Shown in pieces: positions 1 through 12,200 of a DNA stretch of 64,000 nucleotides (the stretch's first letter is position 1; each line of letters starts with the position of its first letter). Both the position numbers and the translations under genes were made by a program. This DNA comes from Theileria orientalis strain Shintoku. Its lineage: Eukaryota > Apicomplexa > Aconoidasida > Piroplasmida > Theileriidae. The notes under the pieces are model-generated. The model was not told the DNA's origin and ran no database searches. It saw nothing but the letters and a program-made list of their open reading frames with translations. Location: positions 1,294,001 through 1,358,000 of the forward strand of contig NC_025262.1 in the NCBI RefSeq assembly GCF_000740895.1, read 5' to 3'.

Positions 1-3000
1 TGAGTATTTTATGCCTACGGTAGAGCCTTTTAAGCCTCTCCATCTGCTCACCAAACGTCCCACCTCCGCCGCCACCTGACGCCGCATCGTCATCGCCATC
101 GGCTCCAGTGGCCTCCTCTTCACAAAACCCTGTGTTAGCTGCCTCCGATAACAGGTGGTTGATGTAGTAAAACGTCAACTGGTTGTTGTTTGAGTCGTTG
201 CAGTTAATGAACAGCGTCTTCCCCCTCAGGCTGCTAACCCTGTTCAGTATGTTCATGCGAACTTGATTTATGTTGTACAGTTCATCCAACACTCGCCTTG
301 CCATTGCGCTATTCAACCCGGGTATGCTCGCGTTGCTACCCTGTACACTCAGTGTTGCTACGTTGATCCTGTCAAAGATGCTACTGCCGCCACTTGCAAT
401 GCCCAAATTGTCTTTTGCGTTCCTCGTGTTAATGTCGTCGAATATGTGCGTTTTCGGCGTGTTGTACAGCCTTCCTGTCGGTGTATACACATTGAACGTG
501 TCGCTCTTCCCCTTCAGCTTTATAGGCTCCAGTTCCAACAACTCAATGTACTCTCGCGCCTCATTGTACGTGTTTTCGTCAACCAATATGTTATACAGGT
601 CCTTCACGCTTCCCAGAGTGCCGCCGCCAGCGCCCGTGGCCACCGTGTTATCCGTACGACTGCTACTGGAGTCACTCATCGACACGTTGTCTGCGGTATC
701 GGCTGTTTTTCTCGACAACTTCATTGCGTTGCTCATCAACCTAGAGGATATGTTAACGATGTCCCCCAGTGCTGTGTACTCCTTCCTTATGTCGTTTCCC
801 AGCGTTCCACACCATACTCTTCCCGTGGTGATTCCAATTCCAACGTTGACGTCGATCTTCTTCGTGTCTTTTGCTATCTTGAGTCCACAGAATATTGCTC
901 TCAGTGCGTCATCTTCGTGGAACAGTGGCGGGAATCCCATGATCATCAGTATCGTCAGCCCCTTGTCGTCCAGGAGCAACTTGTTGATCGAGCCTTCAAA
1001 CGAGTAGCACGCCTTTTGGCATATCTTCATGATCACGTTGATCTTCCTCTCAACCTCCTCCTCACTCAGAAAGCCATGTTCCCACGATTCGCAGTCCATC
1101 CTCGTCCCATCACCTTCTGTGTTGTTAAACTGCTCATCATTGGCTCCTGTCGCCTCTCCAGCAGTGCCATCAGCACTCAAATCCTTCAGTTGTTCCATCT
1201 TACCATTAATGTCCACGGGCTCCCTTGCTACTCCTTTGACTGCCTCGTAGATGTACTTGTTGTTCCACGTGCTCTTGTTTCTCCTCATCGGCTTCAGGAA
1301 CTCAAAATTTGCGAAAACGATTGTGATCTTCCTCATTTCGTTGTTGTGGATGTTGAATCCGTGCGCCAGCTTATTGTATATGTATCTCGGCATGAACGAA
1401 CTCAGTATTTTAATGTATCTCTCCTTAAACCTTTCAGTTCTTTCCTTCTCCTCGTCAACTTCGTTCTTTACTGCACTTTCTTGATGCTTGTAGTCTTGTT
1501 TGGTTACTGTACCCTCGGAATCGTGTTCACTTTTATCTGGTGTCACGTGTTCCTTGTCGTCAACTCTCTCCTCTGGACTCTTACTCTCCTCAGAGTCTAG
1601 TCCGTCCCTTTTCAACAACTCGCTTAACTCTTTACTGTTGAACCTGCTTTGTATGTATTCTTCCTTATCCTTCTGCAACAGATACTTGTGTCTCGCACTG
1701 TCCTGTGATATATATCCGTAGTAGTTGTTCAAGTTCCTCATTTCATCCCTCCAACGCTTAGATTCGTTGATTCTCCTTGGAGATACTCTGTTCAACCTTA
1801 GTGCTGCATCATCGCCTGTGATCGCTTCATCTTCACTTAGGTCCTCGCTCAATTCATCATCTATTGACGTTTCACGTTCATACAGGCCTGGTGCTGTATC
1901 CTTTCTTGCCACTTTGCTCGACTGCTCATCTTCATTCAATGACAGGAACTCGTAGTATGTAATGTTGTTATGCTCTATGTGTTCCACCTTTATTTCGTTT
2001 TCCACCTTTTTGTAGAACTGGTGTGAAACCAAGGTTTGATCTGACTTCGATATCATGCCCAGAATCGACAGGTCATTAAGCGGGTCTCCCGTCAGGTAGT
2101 ACTCGTAGCGTTCAAATATTCCTCCGACGCACTTCATCTTTATTCTTCCGTACGAGCAGCCTATGTGTAACTTGATCTTATTGTTCTCGTCTTTGCGTGC
2201 CGACGAACTACTCAGCGGCATTGGATAGTTGTTCAGGATGTTGTGCAGGTCTCTACAACACTTTAAACAGTTGATGCACGCTTCCTTCTCTGCTCTCTCC
2301 GCCTCTGCCTGCTCAACTTCCTCCTCGTATACTGGCGAATGAATATACGTCTCTAAGTGGTCTTTGCCCAGTTTATTGGCCAATTTTCTTAGCTCATCGA
2401 CCAGAGTGCCTGAATCTTTTGTCGAATAATCTTTTTTATTCACTAATTTAGCAGATTTTGTTGCAGGTGCTTTCCCCTTCAACTGCTGCGCGTAATGATC
2501 TGAGCCTGAGCCTGAGCCATGAAGTGGGTAGAATATTGACAAAAGTGCGTCTCCTGAAAACTTAATTATGTCCCCCTTGTAGAAGTGGATTAGGTTAATC
2601 AGGGGGTCAAAGAAGTTGTTCAAAAACTGCCCGAGGTTCGAAACCGATTCCAGGTCCTCTGAACTCTCTATTAGCTCAACCAGGCGCGTGAACCCGGAGA
2701 TGTCACAGAACATCACCGCCGCGTTCCCGTCGAATATGTTCTCAAAGGGCTTATCGTCCAGGGACCGCCCGTTCCACTCGCTGTGCGTCACCAAGATCCT
2801 GTGCAGGTGGTTCTGCAGCAGCTTCGGCGTGAAGGACAAAAAGGTTGACAAGTTAATGTTGTTTATCCTATTATCTGCATTCCTAGAGTGTTTAACCAAG
2901 TTTAAAACTTCATTCAGCCTTCTTTCGTGGCGTAAACTCAGCCATTCCCAGTCGTTTTTGACTTTATCGTAAATGTCAGACTCAAACAACTCCTCCTCGT

Positions 3001-3067
3001 CGTCGTCACTGCTAAAGTAATCCGCCAGGTCCTTACTTATGCAAGGACATCTCTTTATAATGTGCAT
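1..3067 (-). CDS. Soluble-type adenylyl cyclase (ADCY10/ACbeta-like), 3' part cut off by window edge
   Basis: One open frame of about 1020 residues from ATG at 3067 runs without a stop to the left edge. It holds two class III cyclase domains in the arrangement of mammalian soluble adenylyl cyclase and Plasmodium ACbeta. Domain C1 (about residues 112-370) has AAVMFCDISGFT with the first metal Asp near 122, and GDIIKFSGDALL with the second metal Asp near 173; the Lys before FSGDALL matches the Lys of the bicarbonate site in human sAC. It is interrupted by a charged insert. Domain C2 (about 540-760) has VFANFEFL, where the metal Asp is lost as usual, INKLLLDDKG, GFPPLFHEDDALRA, VNVGIGITTGRVWCG and NISSRL, with the catalytic Asn and Arg. 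No membrane segment is visible. The product should make cAMP from ATP and so feed PKA signalling. Whether a nucleotide-binding C-terminal half follows cannot be seen. Confidence 0.93.
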   Translation of the reverse strand, partial: MHIIKRCPCISKDLADYFSSDDDEEELFESDIYDKVKNDWEWLSLRHERRLNEVLNLVKHSRNADNRINNINLSTFLSFTPKLLQNHLHRILVTHSEWNGRSLDDKPFENIFDGNAAVMFCDISGFTRLVELIESSEDLESVSNLGQFLNNFFDPLINLIHFYKGDIIKFSGDALLSIFYPLHGSGSGSDHYAQQLKGKAPATKSAKLVNKKDYSTKDSGTLVDELRKLANKLGKDHLETYIHSPVYEEEVEQAEAERAEKEACINCLKCCRDLHNILNNYPMPLSSSSARKDENNKIKLHIGCSYGRIKMKCVGGIFERYEYYLTGDPLNDLSILGMISKSDQTLVSHQFYKKVENEIKVEHIEHNNITYYEFLSLNEDEQSSKVARKDTAPGLYERETSIDDELSEDLSEDEAITGDDAALRLNRVSPRRINESKRWRDEMRNLNNYYGYISQDSARHKYLLQKDKEEYIQSRFNSKELSELLKRDGLDSEESKSPEERVDDKEHVTPDKSEHDSEGTVTKQDYKHQESAVKNEVDEEKERTERFKERYIKILSSFMPRYIYNKLAHGFNIHNNEMRKITIVFANFEFLKPMRRNKSTWNNKYIYEAVKGVAREPVDINGKMEQLKDLSADGTAGEATGANDEQFNNTEGDGTRMDCESWEHGFLSEEEVERKINVIMKICQKACYSFEGSINKLLLDDKGLTILMIMGFPPLFHEDDALRAIFCGLKIAKDTKKIDVNVGIGITTGRVWCGTLGNDIRKEYTALGDIVNISSRLMSNAMKLSRKTADTADNVSMSDSSSSRTDNTVATGAGGGTLGSVKDLYNILVDENTYNEAREYIELLELEPIKLKGKSDTFNVYTPTGRLYNTPKTHIFDDINTRNAKDNLGIASGGSSIFDRINVATLSVQGSNASIPGLNSAMARRVLDELYNINQVRMNILNRVSSLRGKTLFINCNDSNNNQLTFYYINHLLSEAANTGFCEEEATGADGDDDAASGGGGGGTFGEQMERLKRLYRRHKIL

Positions 3068-3366
3068 TTTTAAAAGAGGTTACTTTCTAACTTACGGGTT
3101 ACAAAACTGCAAATATTATTAAAATCAAATATTTTACACATTCTTATTTTATTGTACAATCTCAATCTTAATCGACTTAAATTACAAACATTATGTTACA
3201 AAATATCTAATATACGCTAAAAATCAAGTTTTAAAAAATACTACCAGTAAATATTAACAATATCAACTATTCCACCCCTACAATTAAAGACCGCAGTTAT
3301 CATTGCTTGTTTACTTACACATTTGACTATTATCGACAAAAAAACACAGAATAATTAAAATACGGC
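3068..3366. other. Intergenic, AT-rich
   Basis: AT-rich spacer between the end of the COG3-like gene and the start of the cyclase gene. It should hold the cyclase promoter and the 3' UTR of the upstream gene. No RNA gene or repeat was recognised. Confidence 0.5.
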
Positions 3367-5659
3367 TCATATTACTAGTATATTATCGGCTTCTTCCCTG
3401 TTTCTACTAAGAAGGTGCCTGTCCAGGTTAAAATGGCTTAAAATCAGATCCACGATAGAATCAACGAAGTTTTCGTCACTGTTTATGTTGTACAGCACAT
3501 TGTATATTTTATTAAGCTTACTTTCCCCCTCCTCGTCCATAGTCTCCACGCCCTTGCTGCATAACTGCTCTATTAGCATCTGGACCAACTTAATTTTAAT
3601 CTGACTCATATGCGTCTTCAATTCACTGAAAACATGCCCTGCCGCACTTCCAGAGTTAATAACATCCTCCGTGTTAAAATTTAAGCGACTGTTAAAATAG
3701 TATAAATTATTGTACGCAAACAGTCTCAAGTTAACTTCGTACAGCTGCTTAGATAGCTTCAGCGTCTTAAAATGCCCAAAATCATTCAGCGTTTTCTTCA
3801 GATGAATCATTAGACTTTTATACAACTTTGCTTTGTTTAATATGTGCGCATCATACTTATTTATCACTATTAACATGTGATACACCAGTGGGTGTATGCA
3901 GGCGTTAAGCCCACTTTCTCCTGGTTCAGTTTTATTGTCACCCTCAGCGTCCTTGGAAGAATCATCTTTGGGGTATCCAAATACATCGGCGCTTGCTTGT
4001 TTTAGCAAGTATCCCGTGCAATACGTTGGCAAATCACTGTGCGAATAATCGAACGGATATCCGCCGACACTGCCATAGTTGTTAAAGAAATACGCCAAAT
4101 TGTTCACCAACATGCTTTCAGCCTGGTTAAGGTAGCTGTTTAAAGTTGCTGTGTTTACGTTTTTATTAAACAAATGGTCCCTGTAGTTACTTAACTCTAC
4201 CAACGTCGACCTCAACTTTTCATTGTTCCTTTCCATTTCACCAAAGTTCTTTATGTTCTTAGTCCTACTTAGGTTATTGAAGTAAACTTTCAACAGCGTG
4301 TTAAAGTTATTGTTTATTGCATTGATCAATACGGAGGCCTAAACGTTTATTAGTCATGTCAGCTACCACTTGTTAATTAGATAGGTACCTGTTATTCTAT
4401 CAACTACTGAATTAGTCAACTAGCTACCAAATTAGTCAACTACCTAACTGCCCAATTAGTTGTTTCCACTATTATGCTCTACAATAACTCTCTCACTATT
4501 ATACCTGATCTGTCGATAGAATGTCTCCAAACAGCACGTTGTAGTACAACATCTCCAGGTTAACCAGGTTAATAAAATGGTTTACGAGCACTTCGATATC
4601 CTCCAGTAGCTCGCCGAAATCGCCCTTGTTGTTTTCCAATTCACCCATGTGGTATAACAGCCGCAGTCTGAAGTTGATGTAGTACATCTCTATTTGCAGC
4701 ATTTCGTCCTCCTCATTCCTTATGTGCGTCAACAGGCCTCGTATCCTCTCTAAGCTCTTTATTAGTTTATTAGTGCTCAGGTCATTAGTGCTGCCGTCCT
4801 TGTTAACTTTAAGTCTAGCTCCTGGGCTTCCGGGCACGTTGAAGTGCGCCAGTCCGTTAAAGTAATTCTTCAGCAGCATCTTAACGTACTGCAGCAGTAG
4901 CTTAAACTGTTCCTGGTACTTAGCTTTATAAAACTCGGACTTATAGTAGCTTTTATTGTGCTCAAAGAACTCTATTGAGCTCTTAATCTTCCTAATCACG
5001 TCGATCAGGTCAGTTATTTTACAGTCAAAGTCCCTGGAACTAATCGGCAGGGAGTTAATGAACTTCTCATTTAAATTCAAGTTGTTGTAGTTGTTATATA
5101 TCGACTCCATTTTTTGTATTTTAGCCTAAATGGTCATAAGGGTGTGTATATTTAACAGAGTTATCTCTACTAATATAGGTACTCACGTTCAGTTGTTCCT
5201 TTAGTTGTAACAGCTGATTATAGTTCTGATTAATGTATTTAAAATTATTGTGCAAGAGTATTTCCTTTATCGTCAGTTCACTGAAGTTGAATATTGTATT
5301 TTCGTGTAATTTTATAATAGTTTCGTTGTTTTTTATTTGATCCATTAGTCTATAAATGTGTTAATTGGTGCTTATTTCTGATTCTGTGTATGTAATCCTG
5401 GTAAAAATGCGATAACTGTATAAATAATTGATGAGTACATGTTCCACTTATGCGATAAATTATCAATTTTATTCGTTATTAGGTGTTCATTATAATTCAA
5501 TTCCTACACAAAACTGTTAATTTAATTTAATTTCACCTCAATTAAATCCTCGTTGGAGGCCAAACGGTCCGTGGAAGATGTGGAAGGAAGCCTGGAAATA
5601 TCATTGAAGAGTCCAATGTCGTTCCACAGTAACGAGATATCATTTAATGTTTTTTCCAT
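3367..5659 (-). CDS. COG3: Conserved oligomeric Golgi complex subunit 3-like (Sec34 family)
   Basis: Five exons join in frame: 5659-5537, 5503-5439, 5349-5187, 5125-4505 and 4338-3367, giving 647 residues. COG3 is part of the COG tether that captures vesicles for retrograde traffic within the Golgi. The evidence is the Sec34 pattern: a helical N-terminal part, then QLNAKIQKMESIYNNYNNLN, then the segment around IKSSIEFFEHNKSYYKSEFY, which resembles the family stretch with a conserved Leu-Asp-x-Cys, FL, YK and Y at similar spacing. Animal COG3 is about 830 residues, so this copy is short, as is common in piroplasms. Introns 1 and 2 (33 and 89 nt) are the least certain; the second uses a GTACTC donor. 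The start was chosen because the first exon (MEKTLNDIS...) is open and splices in phase. The identity rests on pattern recall, not on an alignment. Confidence 0.68.
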
Positions 5660-5883
5660 TTTTTACTATAATATACAAATTAGTGTACAACTACTCATTT
5701 TTCAATTGAGTATTCACGTATTTATTGTGTGAATTATTATTGAGCCCCCTTACACAAATGTACATACACATTTTATTTTTAGTCATCTTGAGATTCTTAT
5801 TTTATGAATATGTTTATATAATAGTGATTAAATCGCTGGTTTCCAAACTGTAATTTGATAAATGTTGTTAAATAAATGTAAAA
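5660..5883. promoter_or_regulatory. Short divergent upstream region
   Basis: 224 bp separates the COG3-like ATG (minus strand) from the ATG at 5884 (plus strand). It is AT-rich and must contain both promoters. No specific site can be named. Confidence 0.4.
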
Positions 5884-6416
5884 ATGGCCTATAGATACCT
5901 CAGGCATGGACTATATACTAGGCGTAAAAAGTTGGAAGTAAACGGGTTTAAGCCCTTTATTGATAACTTAATGTGGACTGTTACCAACTTCCATTATCAG
6001 TACTATTTTAATAATATTTCCAAGCATTCAATTTTGTCGAATCAAGCTCGTAAGTTTCTTACTCACCCACCTACTTTAATGTATCTAAGCCTCCTTAAAA
6101 CTGATAAACTTGTGCAGAAATTGACAAAATTGTCAAGGCTGCTTGTAGTTTTAGCAACGCCAATGCCTCAAGCCCCGAAGATGCTTGTACTTCTGAAGCT
6201 GACGTAACTGGCAAATCACCAATAAGGTACATGAGATGTGGAATTCCACAGATAGTCCCCTACAGGAGACAGACGAACCCGTTCTGCCCCAATTCTAGCA
6301 ACAAAACTGGGTTTCAGTTCAAGTACAAGAACTTGCTGAAGTATCCGAGGCCGATTCGAAACAGGAAGCTGGCCATCACCGACCTGGATGTTCCACAGTT
6401 TCCGAAGCACACCTAA
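5884..6416 (+). CDS. Conserved-looking small basic protein, function unknown
   Basis: Two exons, 5884-6049 and 6118-6416, joined by a GTAAGT...GTGCAG intron in phase 1, give 154 residues. The N-terminus (MAYRYLRHGLYTRRKK) is basic and could be an organellar targeting sequence. The C-terminal 70 residues are rich in Arg, Pro and Asn, with GIPQIVPYRRQTNPFCPNSS and KYPRPIRNRKLAITDLDVP, a composition like that of small ribosomal or RNA-binding proteins. I do not recognise the family. The middle, SSPEDACTSEADVTGKS, looks like a linker. Dense charged motifs and a clean splice support a real gene. Confidence 0.7.
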
Positions 6417-6537
6417 TCTATTACCAGTTATATGCATTCCTTAGTGCCTATTCAACGCCCATACACACTAACTAACTGCTGGATATACGAATGTACAAAA
6501 TGCATCTGCAAACACCGTGTGGAATGTATGTACGACA

Positions 6538-8058
6538 TTATGATCTATCAACTACGTTATAAACATAGTTGATGAGGGAATGGTAGTGTATGGGATCAAA
6601 CTCCTTCAATAGCAACTTTATTTGATAGAGGTGGTAGTAAATCGATAGTTTACACTGATTAATGTATTCATCATTGTTGTTCATGATTTTTAAAACTTCA
6701 CCGTAGCTTCCATCCTTGACAAGATTTATTATGCTTCGATTCATGGTGTTATCTTTGTATATGGTACAGATTAAGGGTAAAGTGAAAAGTCCCTAATGAA
6801 GATTGGTGATACTCCAATTAGTATTACTTATGTGTGTACATATACATCAGTAAACAGTCGCAAGTGTTAACCACCATAAATAATGTTATGTAACTGGTCT
6901 ACTAAGGGTACCGATTTGAGGTCACTCAGTAACGGCTTTCCTGCATCATCTACAGTGGAGGTGTAATCTAACAGGTCATCACAGATTTGAAAAGCCATTC
7001 CGATGTGCACGCCAATTAAATGAAAAAGGTCAACTAGGCCATCATCCATATCTACAGCTTATTTGCACAATGTAAATATGTGTGTGCGTTTGTTGCCTCA
7101 GTATAAAGTTACTGTATCTAGTTGCCAATACCATTGCAATAGCCTACTATTTAGCACTTACTGTATATGATTGGCACTGACGCCATGTTGTTTGCGATTA
7201 ACGAGGCTGTTTTCATGTAAATCTTCTTAAAATAGTCTTTACACATGTCCTCACTCAAATCCACATTGAACATTTCACCCTGAGTTGTGTGATTACAGTT
7301 ACGCATCGTCGCTAACTAGAATGGTCACTAGTAACTACCTCTATAAGGTCCTTCAGTGTCTCCGACAGCCTCTGAATTACTGATACTGAGTCCAGGGAGG
7401 CCGCTATCTTGGCCGACTTGGCCAACAGGAAGTCCCCGACCAGCACTGAGCTTTTGATTTGAAACTTGAGGTGCAGGGTCTCCGCCTTGCGACGCATCGC
7501 GCTGTCGTCCAATATATCGTCGTGGATCAAGGTGCCGATGTGGATGAGTTCGTAGCTTTTACAGAGCTCAATGAGCCTCCGAATATCATCTAAATGTAAT
7601 CTTAACAATAGCGGCTACTAACTGTTGGAAGGCTGCAGCAGCCTGTGTGTCAGCAGCGATAGTGAGGGTCTGAACAGCTTCGAGGGCGTTTGAAGTATGT
7701 ACTGGGACATCTGGTTAATCTTAGCGCTGTCTGAGAGGACGCTCTTCACTAAATTTAGGCGGAAGTCCTGCAATCCTGCCTTTACAAACTTCTCAGTCTC
7801 TGGGTACATGCCGCAACTCCTAAGTTCCTCTCCCAAACTTTTCAATTCCGCCTCAACCTGTTGTTTTTTCATGCCTAGAACCGGCATAGTTAAGTTTATG
7901 GCATCCAGGAAGTTTTTTTTACTATTCCTAAAAGTTTTTTGTTAGTCGGCAGAGTCTGGTGAATCAATAAAAAAAACTCACTTCTGGTTGTTTATTGTGG
8001 AAGGTGTTTCTAAATTTACCGTACAAGAGAATGTACGCCTGAGCAAACACCTGAACAT
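6538..8058 (-). CDS. Long-chain polyprenyl diphosphate synthase, mitochondrial
   Basis: Six exons: 8058-7982, 7927-7623, 7589-7339, 7279-7162, 7051-6912 and 6792-6538. All junctions keep frame and yield 381 residues. The enzyme condenses isopentenyl diphosphate units to make the side chain of ubiquinone. The N-terminus MFRCLLRRTFSC looks like a mitochondrial presequence. Visible motifs are LFRPSLSLL (GKRIRP-like region), the first Asp-rich motif in LIHIGTLIHDDILDDS, KTASLIANNMASVPI, and the second Asp-rich motif in GMAFQICDDLLDY followed by GKPLLSDLKSGLFTLPL. The residues four and five before the first Asp motif are small (Thr, Gly), not aromatic, which argues for a long-chain product rather than FPP. 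The last exon (6792-6538) would look like a separate 68-residue gene if the 119-nt intron were missed. It fits the family C-terminus. Confidence 0.92.
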
Positions 8059-8290
8059 GTTAACGGCTTAATTGGTAACGTAGTTATAAAAAATATTCAT
8101 AACATTGAGAATTAAAAGAAGGTTAACAATTAATAAAGTTTACATATAAAACACGATATAAATGAGTAAAATAAAACAAGTAAGGGGCTAATAAATAAGA
8201 TAATGTGTGATAAAAATTAATTATATTTGCACAAGAATCCACACAGAATAACAGTAATAATTAAAGAAATGAGTTTTAATAAATGGAAAA

Positions 8291-8806
8291 ATGGGTAAAT
8301 TGCATTATATTCCTGGTTCTAAACTACTTTTGTCTAGAATACTGGAGAAGAAGACGGATTTGGAGCTTTTGGAGGAAGAATTTTGCACAGTTTCCGAGAT
8401 TCCTCTTAAACTTTCAAAACAGACTAGCATTGCCGATATTCCTAGCTATTCAATCAAAACAACAAATATGACCCTGCAATTTAGCGAAATAGATACTGAA
8501 GCTGATATAAACAAGCACCTGTTTAGCCACATAATAGTAAACGATTATTACAAGGATAAAACAATATTTTTAGCAGGAGATCCCACAGGGTCAATATATT
8601 TTATAATAAAAAGAAAAATGGCTGAAAATTTAAAGCTGGACAGAAAGACGTTCAACATTCTACACATCGCAATCGTCGTCATTTTCAACAAAATTTACTT
8701 GCAGGTCCTGGAAGATACGAAGTTTATAAAGTGTTCCTCAAGCGAGGAAAACTTCATTAACACAAGAACAAATATCACTTTGGATTTAAATTCAATTATT
8801 ACATAA
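8291..8806 (+). CDS. Hypothetical protein
   Basis: Single open frame of 171 residues (MGKLHYIPGSKLLL...), not recognised. It is AT-rich and has no clear signal peptide. One hydrophobic stretch (LHIAIVVIFNKIYLQVL, about residues 118-134) could be a buried strand or a weak membrane segment. It lies alone between the polyprenyl synthase and the formin gene. Because it is short and AT-rich it could be a fragment of a spliced gene or, less likely, a chance frame. Confidence 0.5.
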   Translation: MGKLHYIPGSKLLLSRILEKKTDLELLEEEFCTVSEIPLKLSKQTSIADIPSYSIKTTNMTLQFSEIDTEADINKHLFSHIIVNDYYKDKTIFLAGDPTGSIYFIIKRKMAENLKLDRKTFNILHIAIVVIFNKIYLQVLEDTKFIKCSSSEENFINTRTNITLDLNSIIT

Positions 8807-9243
8807 AATTTTAATTCAGTACAGAAAATAAAAAGGCGTCACACATTTGGATTAAATTCAATGTAAATTAATTTATTTTAGTTAATTTTGTAAAAAAATA
8901 TAATGCATTGTATTTAGAACTGCAAAGTAGCATTTTTAACACTAGAATAATATAAAATATATTAATGGAATGCATAGCCCGATAGCAATTGGAAAAAAAA
9001 TGAATTGAAAATGAAAAATGAAGTGTAACATATATGAATATTATAGAATTTAAATAGTAGTTAAAGTGCAGTGTAAAATATCATAGTTTAATCAGTTTTA
9101 ATAAAAAATAACAATAGTTATTATTACACCTTGATGAGTAAAACCGAGGTGGAAGAATAATAAATTGCCATAAAAGTCCCATTAATAAACTGAAGTTGAA
9201 GTAAAATAAAAGTAAATGAGTATTTTAATCGAATAAAAAATAT
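8807..9243. other. Intergenic, very AT-rich
   Basis: 437 bp of A+T-rich sequence upstream of the formin gene, with A-runs just before its ATG. It presumably holds the formin promoter. No RNA gene was seen. Confidence 0.5.
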
Positions 9244-12200
9244 ATGAGCCTGAATACAGAAGGAAACAAGGAAATATATAAAAAATACGCGAAAGATTCG
9301 AAAACTGAATCGGAAATAAATTCACTGAAAAACACAGGAAAACAAGAAAAAAGTTTAATAAGACAATTGAGCGTAAATCTGAAAAACCTGGCACTAAAAA
9401 GGTCAGGAGGGCAAGGAGAATCGACAATTAGCGTGGAAAGACCGAGCTTCAATGAAGATAAAATCATAGAATATATAGGATTCACTCCTAAGCAATATAA
9501 AGGAGGACTCTATAGGCAGGAAATGCAACTAAACATGGGAAACGCAGAAACAGAAGCAGTGTTTAAGCTGGGAAGTAGAGCATTTAAGCTAAAAAACAGA
9601 AACACGAAACTGGGAGAAAAAACGCCAAAGGAAGGAGATAGTTGGGAAGATAGAGGAGAAAAGGGAGAATACATTATTAGAAAGGCAGACCTGGTGGTGA
9701 AAAAGAATGAGCTGATACCGCCACTGCTGCATTTCCTGAACTACAACATGTTCGCAATGAGGACGCCGTGGAGGTACCTGAGCAAGGAGAAGACGCTGAG
9801 AAACAACGTGGAGGAGCTGCTGCTATTCCTGAAGCTCTTCCAGAAGCTGACGACGAAGTACTACAAGGATATCGACTTCTCAGGGAAGACGACGAGAGAG
9901 CACGAGTTCGAGTTCATGGTTAACTTCTACAACTACGTGTACACGAAGATCAACATTCTGTTTAAGCAGATGACGTACAACGAGATCGTAAACACGGTGC
10001 TGGAGGACAAGGAAAAAAAAATCGCAGAATCGGAAATAGACGTAAACTTCCTGATAGGATACAAGGACGTGGTGTGCATAAACAACAAGTACTACGACAT
10101 CAAGGACTTCGGACTGGACACGAGCTACATCAACTACCAGAAGTACGTGGTCTTCGACCTGTGCGACGACAAGTACAGCCTGAGCGACCTGTTCAACAAG
10201 GAGTTCAACGACCAGATCGTGGAGCTGAGAATGAACGAGCACTATATACCGTCCTTCGGGTACATCCTGACGGTGTGCTCAGCAATGCTATTCTGGATCA
10301 AGTTCGACACGCTGGACAAGTTCTGCCTACTCAACTACACGAACATCAACTTCAACATCCTGCTGGTATTCTCGTGCCTGATCCTGACGATGGACCAGAG
10401 CGTAAGCAACATAAGTGAGCTGCAGGACAGACTGCTTAACACGCTGAGGTGGCGAGAGTACTGCGGCCCGGCGACGGAGGAGTGCAACAGCAACGTGCCG
10501 CTGATGTTCCCAATCACGACCTGGCCGCCCTCGTACAAGAGGTACCTCTACTACTACTACAACGTCATCAAGAGAGTGCGCAACAGCGACCTGTACGTGG
10601 CGGAGGCAGAAAGCCTGATAGAGGAGCTGGAGAGCGAGGAGATGAACTACGTGGCCAGCAAGGACAACCTGAAGGTGGCGGAAATCAAGGCCTACAGGCT
10701 GGACAGCGTGGTGCTGGTAAACTCGCTGATCCCGAAGCACAGAATAGACATCGAAATATATCAGTTGAACGGGAACACGGGCACGTACGACATAACGGAC
10801 CTGACGTCAAGGTCGGTAACGACGGACGGATACAGCTCACTGAGCGGGAGCGTGGAGCAGATGTTAACAGTGCGCAGCGTAGATTCGAATGCAGGGAAGG
10901 CGACGGTGGAGCAAGTCCTGGGGAAATCGCCGTACGGGGGTAAGACCCCGTCAGCAGACTCGAGTCTAAGTCAGGGTATCGTCAGTCCGGTGACGAGCGG
11001 CGCCAGTCGCTTTTGTGGCACAGTTAATCCAACAATCAGCGGCGTTAACCTGAAGACAAGATTGGCGACAGGCCACGCGAATAGAGCCGCAGAAATACAC
11101 GCTAAAGCGACTGAGTTACAGGCCTCATCACCACTGGGAGCGGACGCGGAGGTGAGTAGCGGCACGAGTTATGCGACGTGCTCACCAGGAGACCTCGGCC
11201 CCAGTTATGACTCGGACAACGTAGTGAGTCCGCTGAACGAGTGGGTAAATCACAGGTGCAGGTCGTACGACAGCATAATGTTTAGAAACTGTAAGTGTAG
11301 CTACTACAACCAGGGCGACTCGAACGAAGAAGTGAAGCTGCTCTCATGCCCATACAACTACACGACGAAGACGATGATTAACGCAGAGTACGACGATAAC
11401 GTCGTATACTACTTTAAGAAGGAGCACAGAGAAGGTGGAAACAAGGAACGTCATAAGAATGGGGTCGAAGGAAGCCACGGAAATAGGGCTGATGGGGGAT
11501 ACACTAGCGTCTATGGTAAGCAAGGTAAAAAGGGGGCGTACAGCCACGAGAGTGGAAGTAAGGGGGTGAGTGGAGGAAGCCAGTACGACGACGGCGCCGA
11601 GGAAAGAGATGTGGTACTGACGGGAGATGTGACGATAGTGTTCGTGGTGGACATAAAGAACCTGGGAAGAAATCACGTGGCCAGCTACTCGTTCAACACG
11701 AGCTTCGTAGATAGAACCGTAATAGAGCTTAAAAAGGAGGATCTGGACATATGGGACAAAAAATGTCCAATATTGCCAAACTCAAGGATACTGATTAACC
11801 TGACACAATTAAAGAAGGAAGTGTGTGAGCAGCTAGTATCCAAAGAATCAATAGGAAGCGAAATGGTAATGGAGTCAACCACGGAAGAAGGATGGTACAT
11901 ATTCAGTAAAGGAGGAAATGTGATGAACTTTGTAGTAAATCATATAAAAAAGGTAAAGTTAAACGAATTACAGCAGCTACTGAGACTGACGAAGCACAAA
12001 ATAGAGACGTGTCTGCTGGCACTGAAGCTGTGCAAGAGTTTCGCAGAAGCACTGACGCTGCTGATCCAGCTGAAAAAACCGTTTCACCAAAACTACTTCA
12101 ACCAGGACGAGGCGAACGAGTTCTACAAGGAAAAATTCGACGAAGATCTAGAAACCCCGAAAAAATTTGATATAATAGAATACGAAATAGACGAATCAGG

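Noticed and set aside
263..1600. Long plus-strand open frame (445 codons)
   Set aside because: It lies entirely antisense to the adenylyl cyclase gene, whose minus-strand translation has clear cyclase motifs; its own translation is rich in Val/His/Cys/Tyr and lacks any family pattern.
6538..6744. Separate 68-residue gene
   Set aside because: It joins in phase to the preceding exons and supplies the missing C-terminus of the polyprenyl diphosphate synthase.
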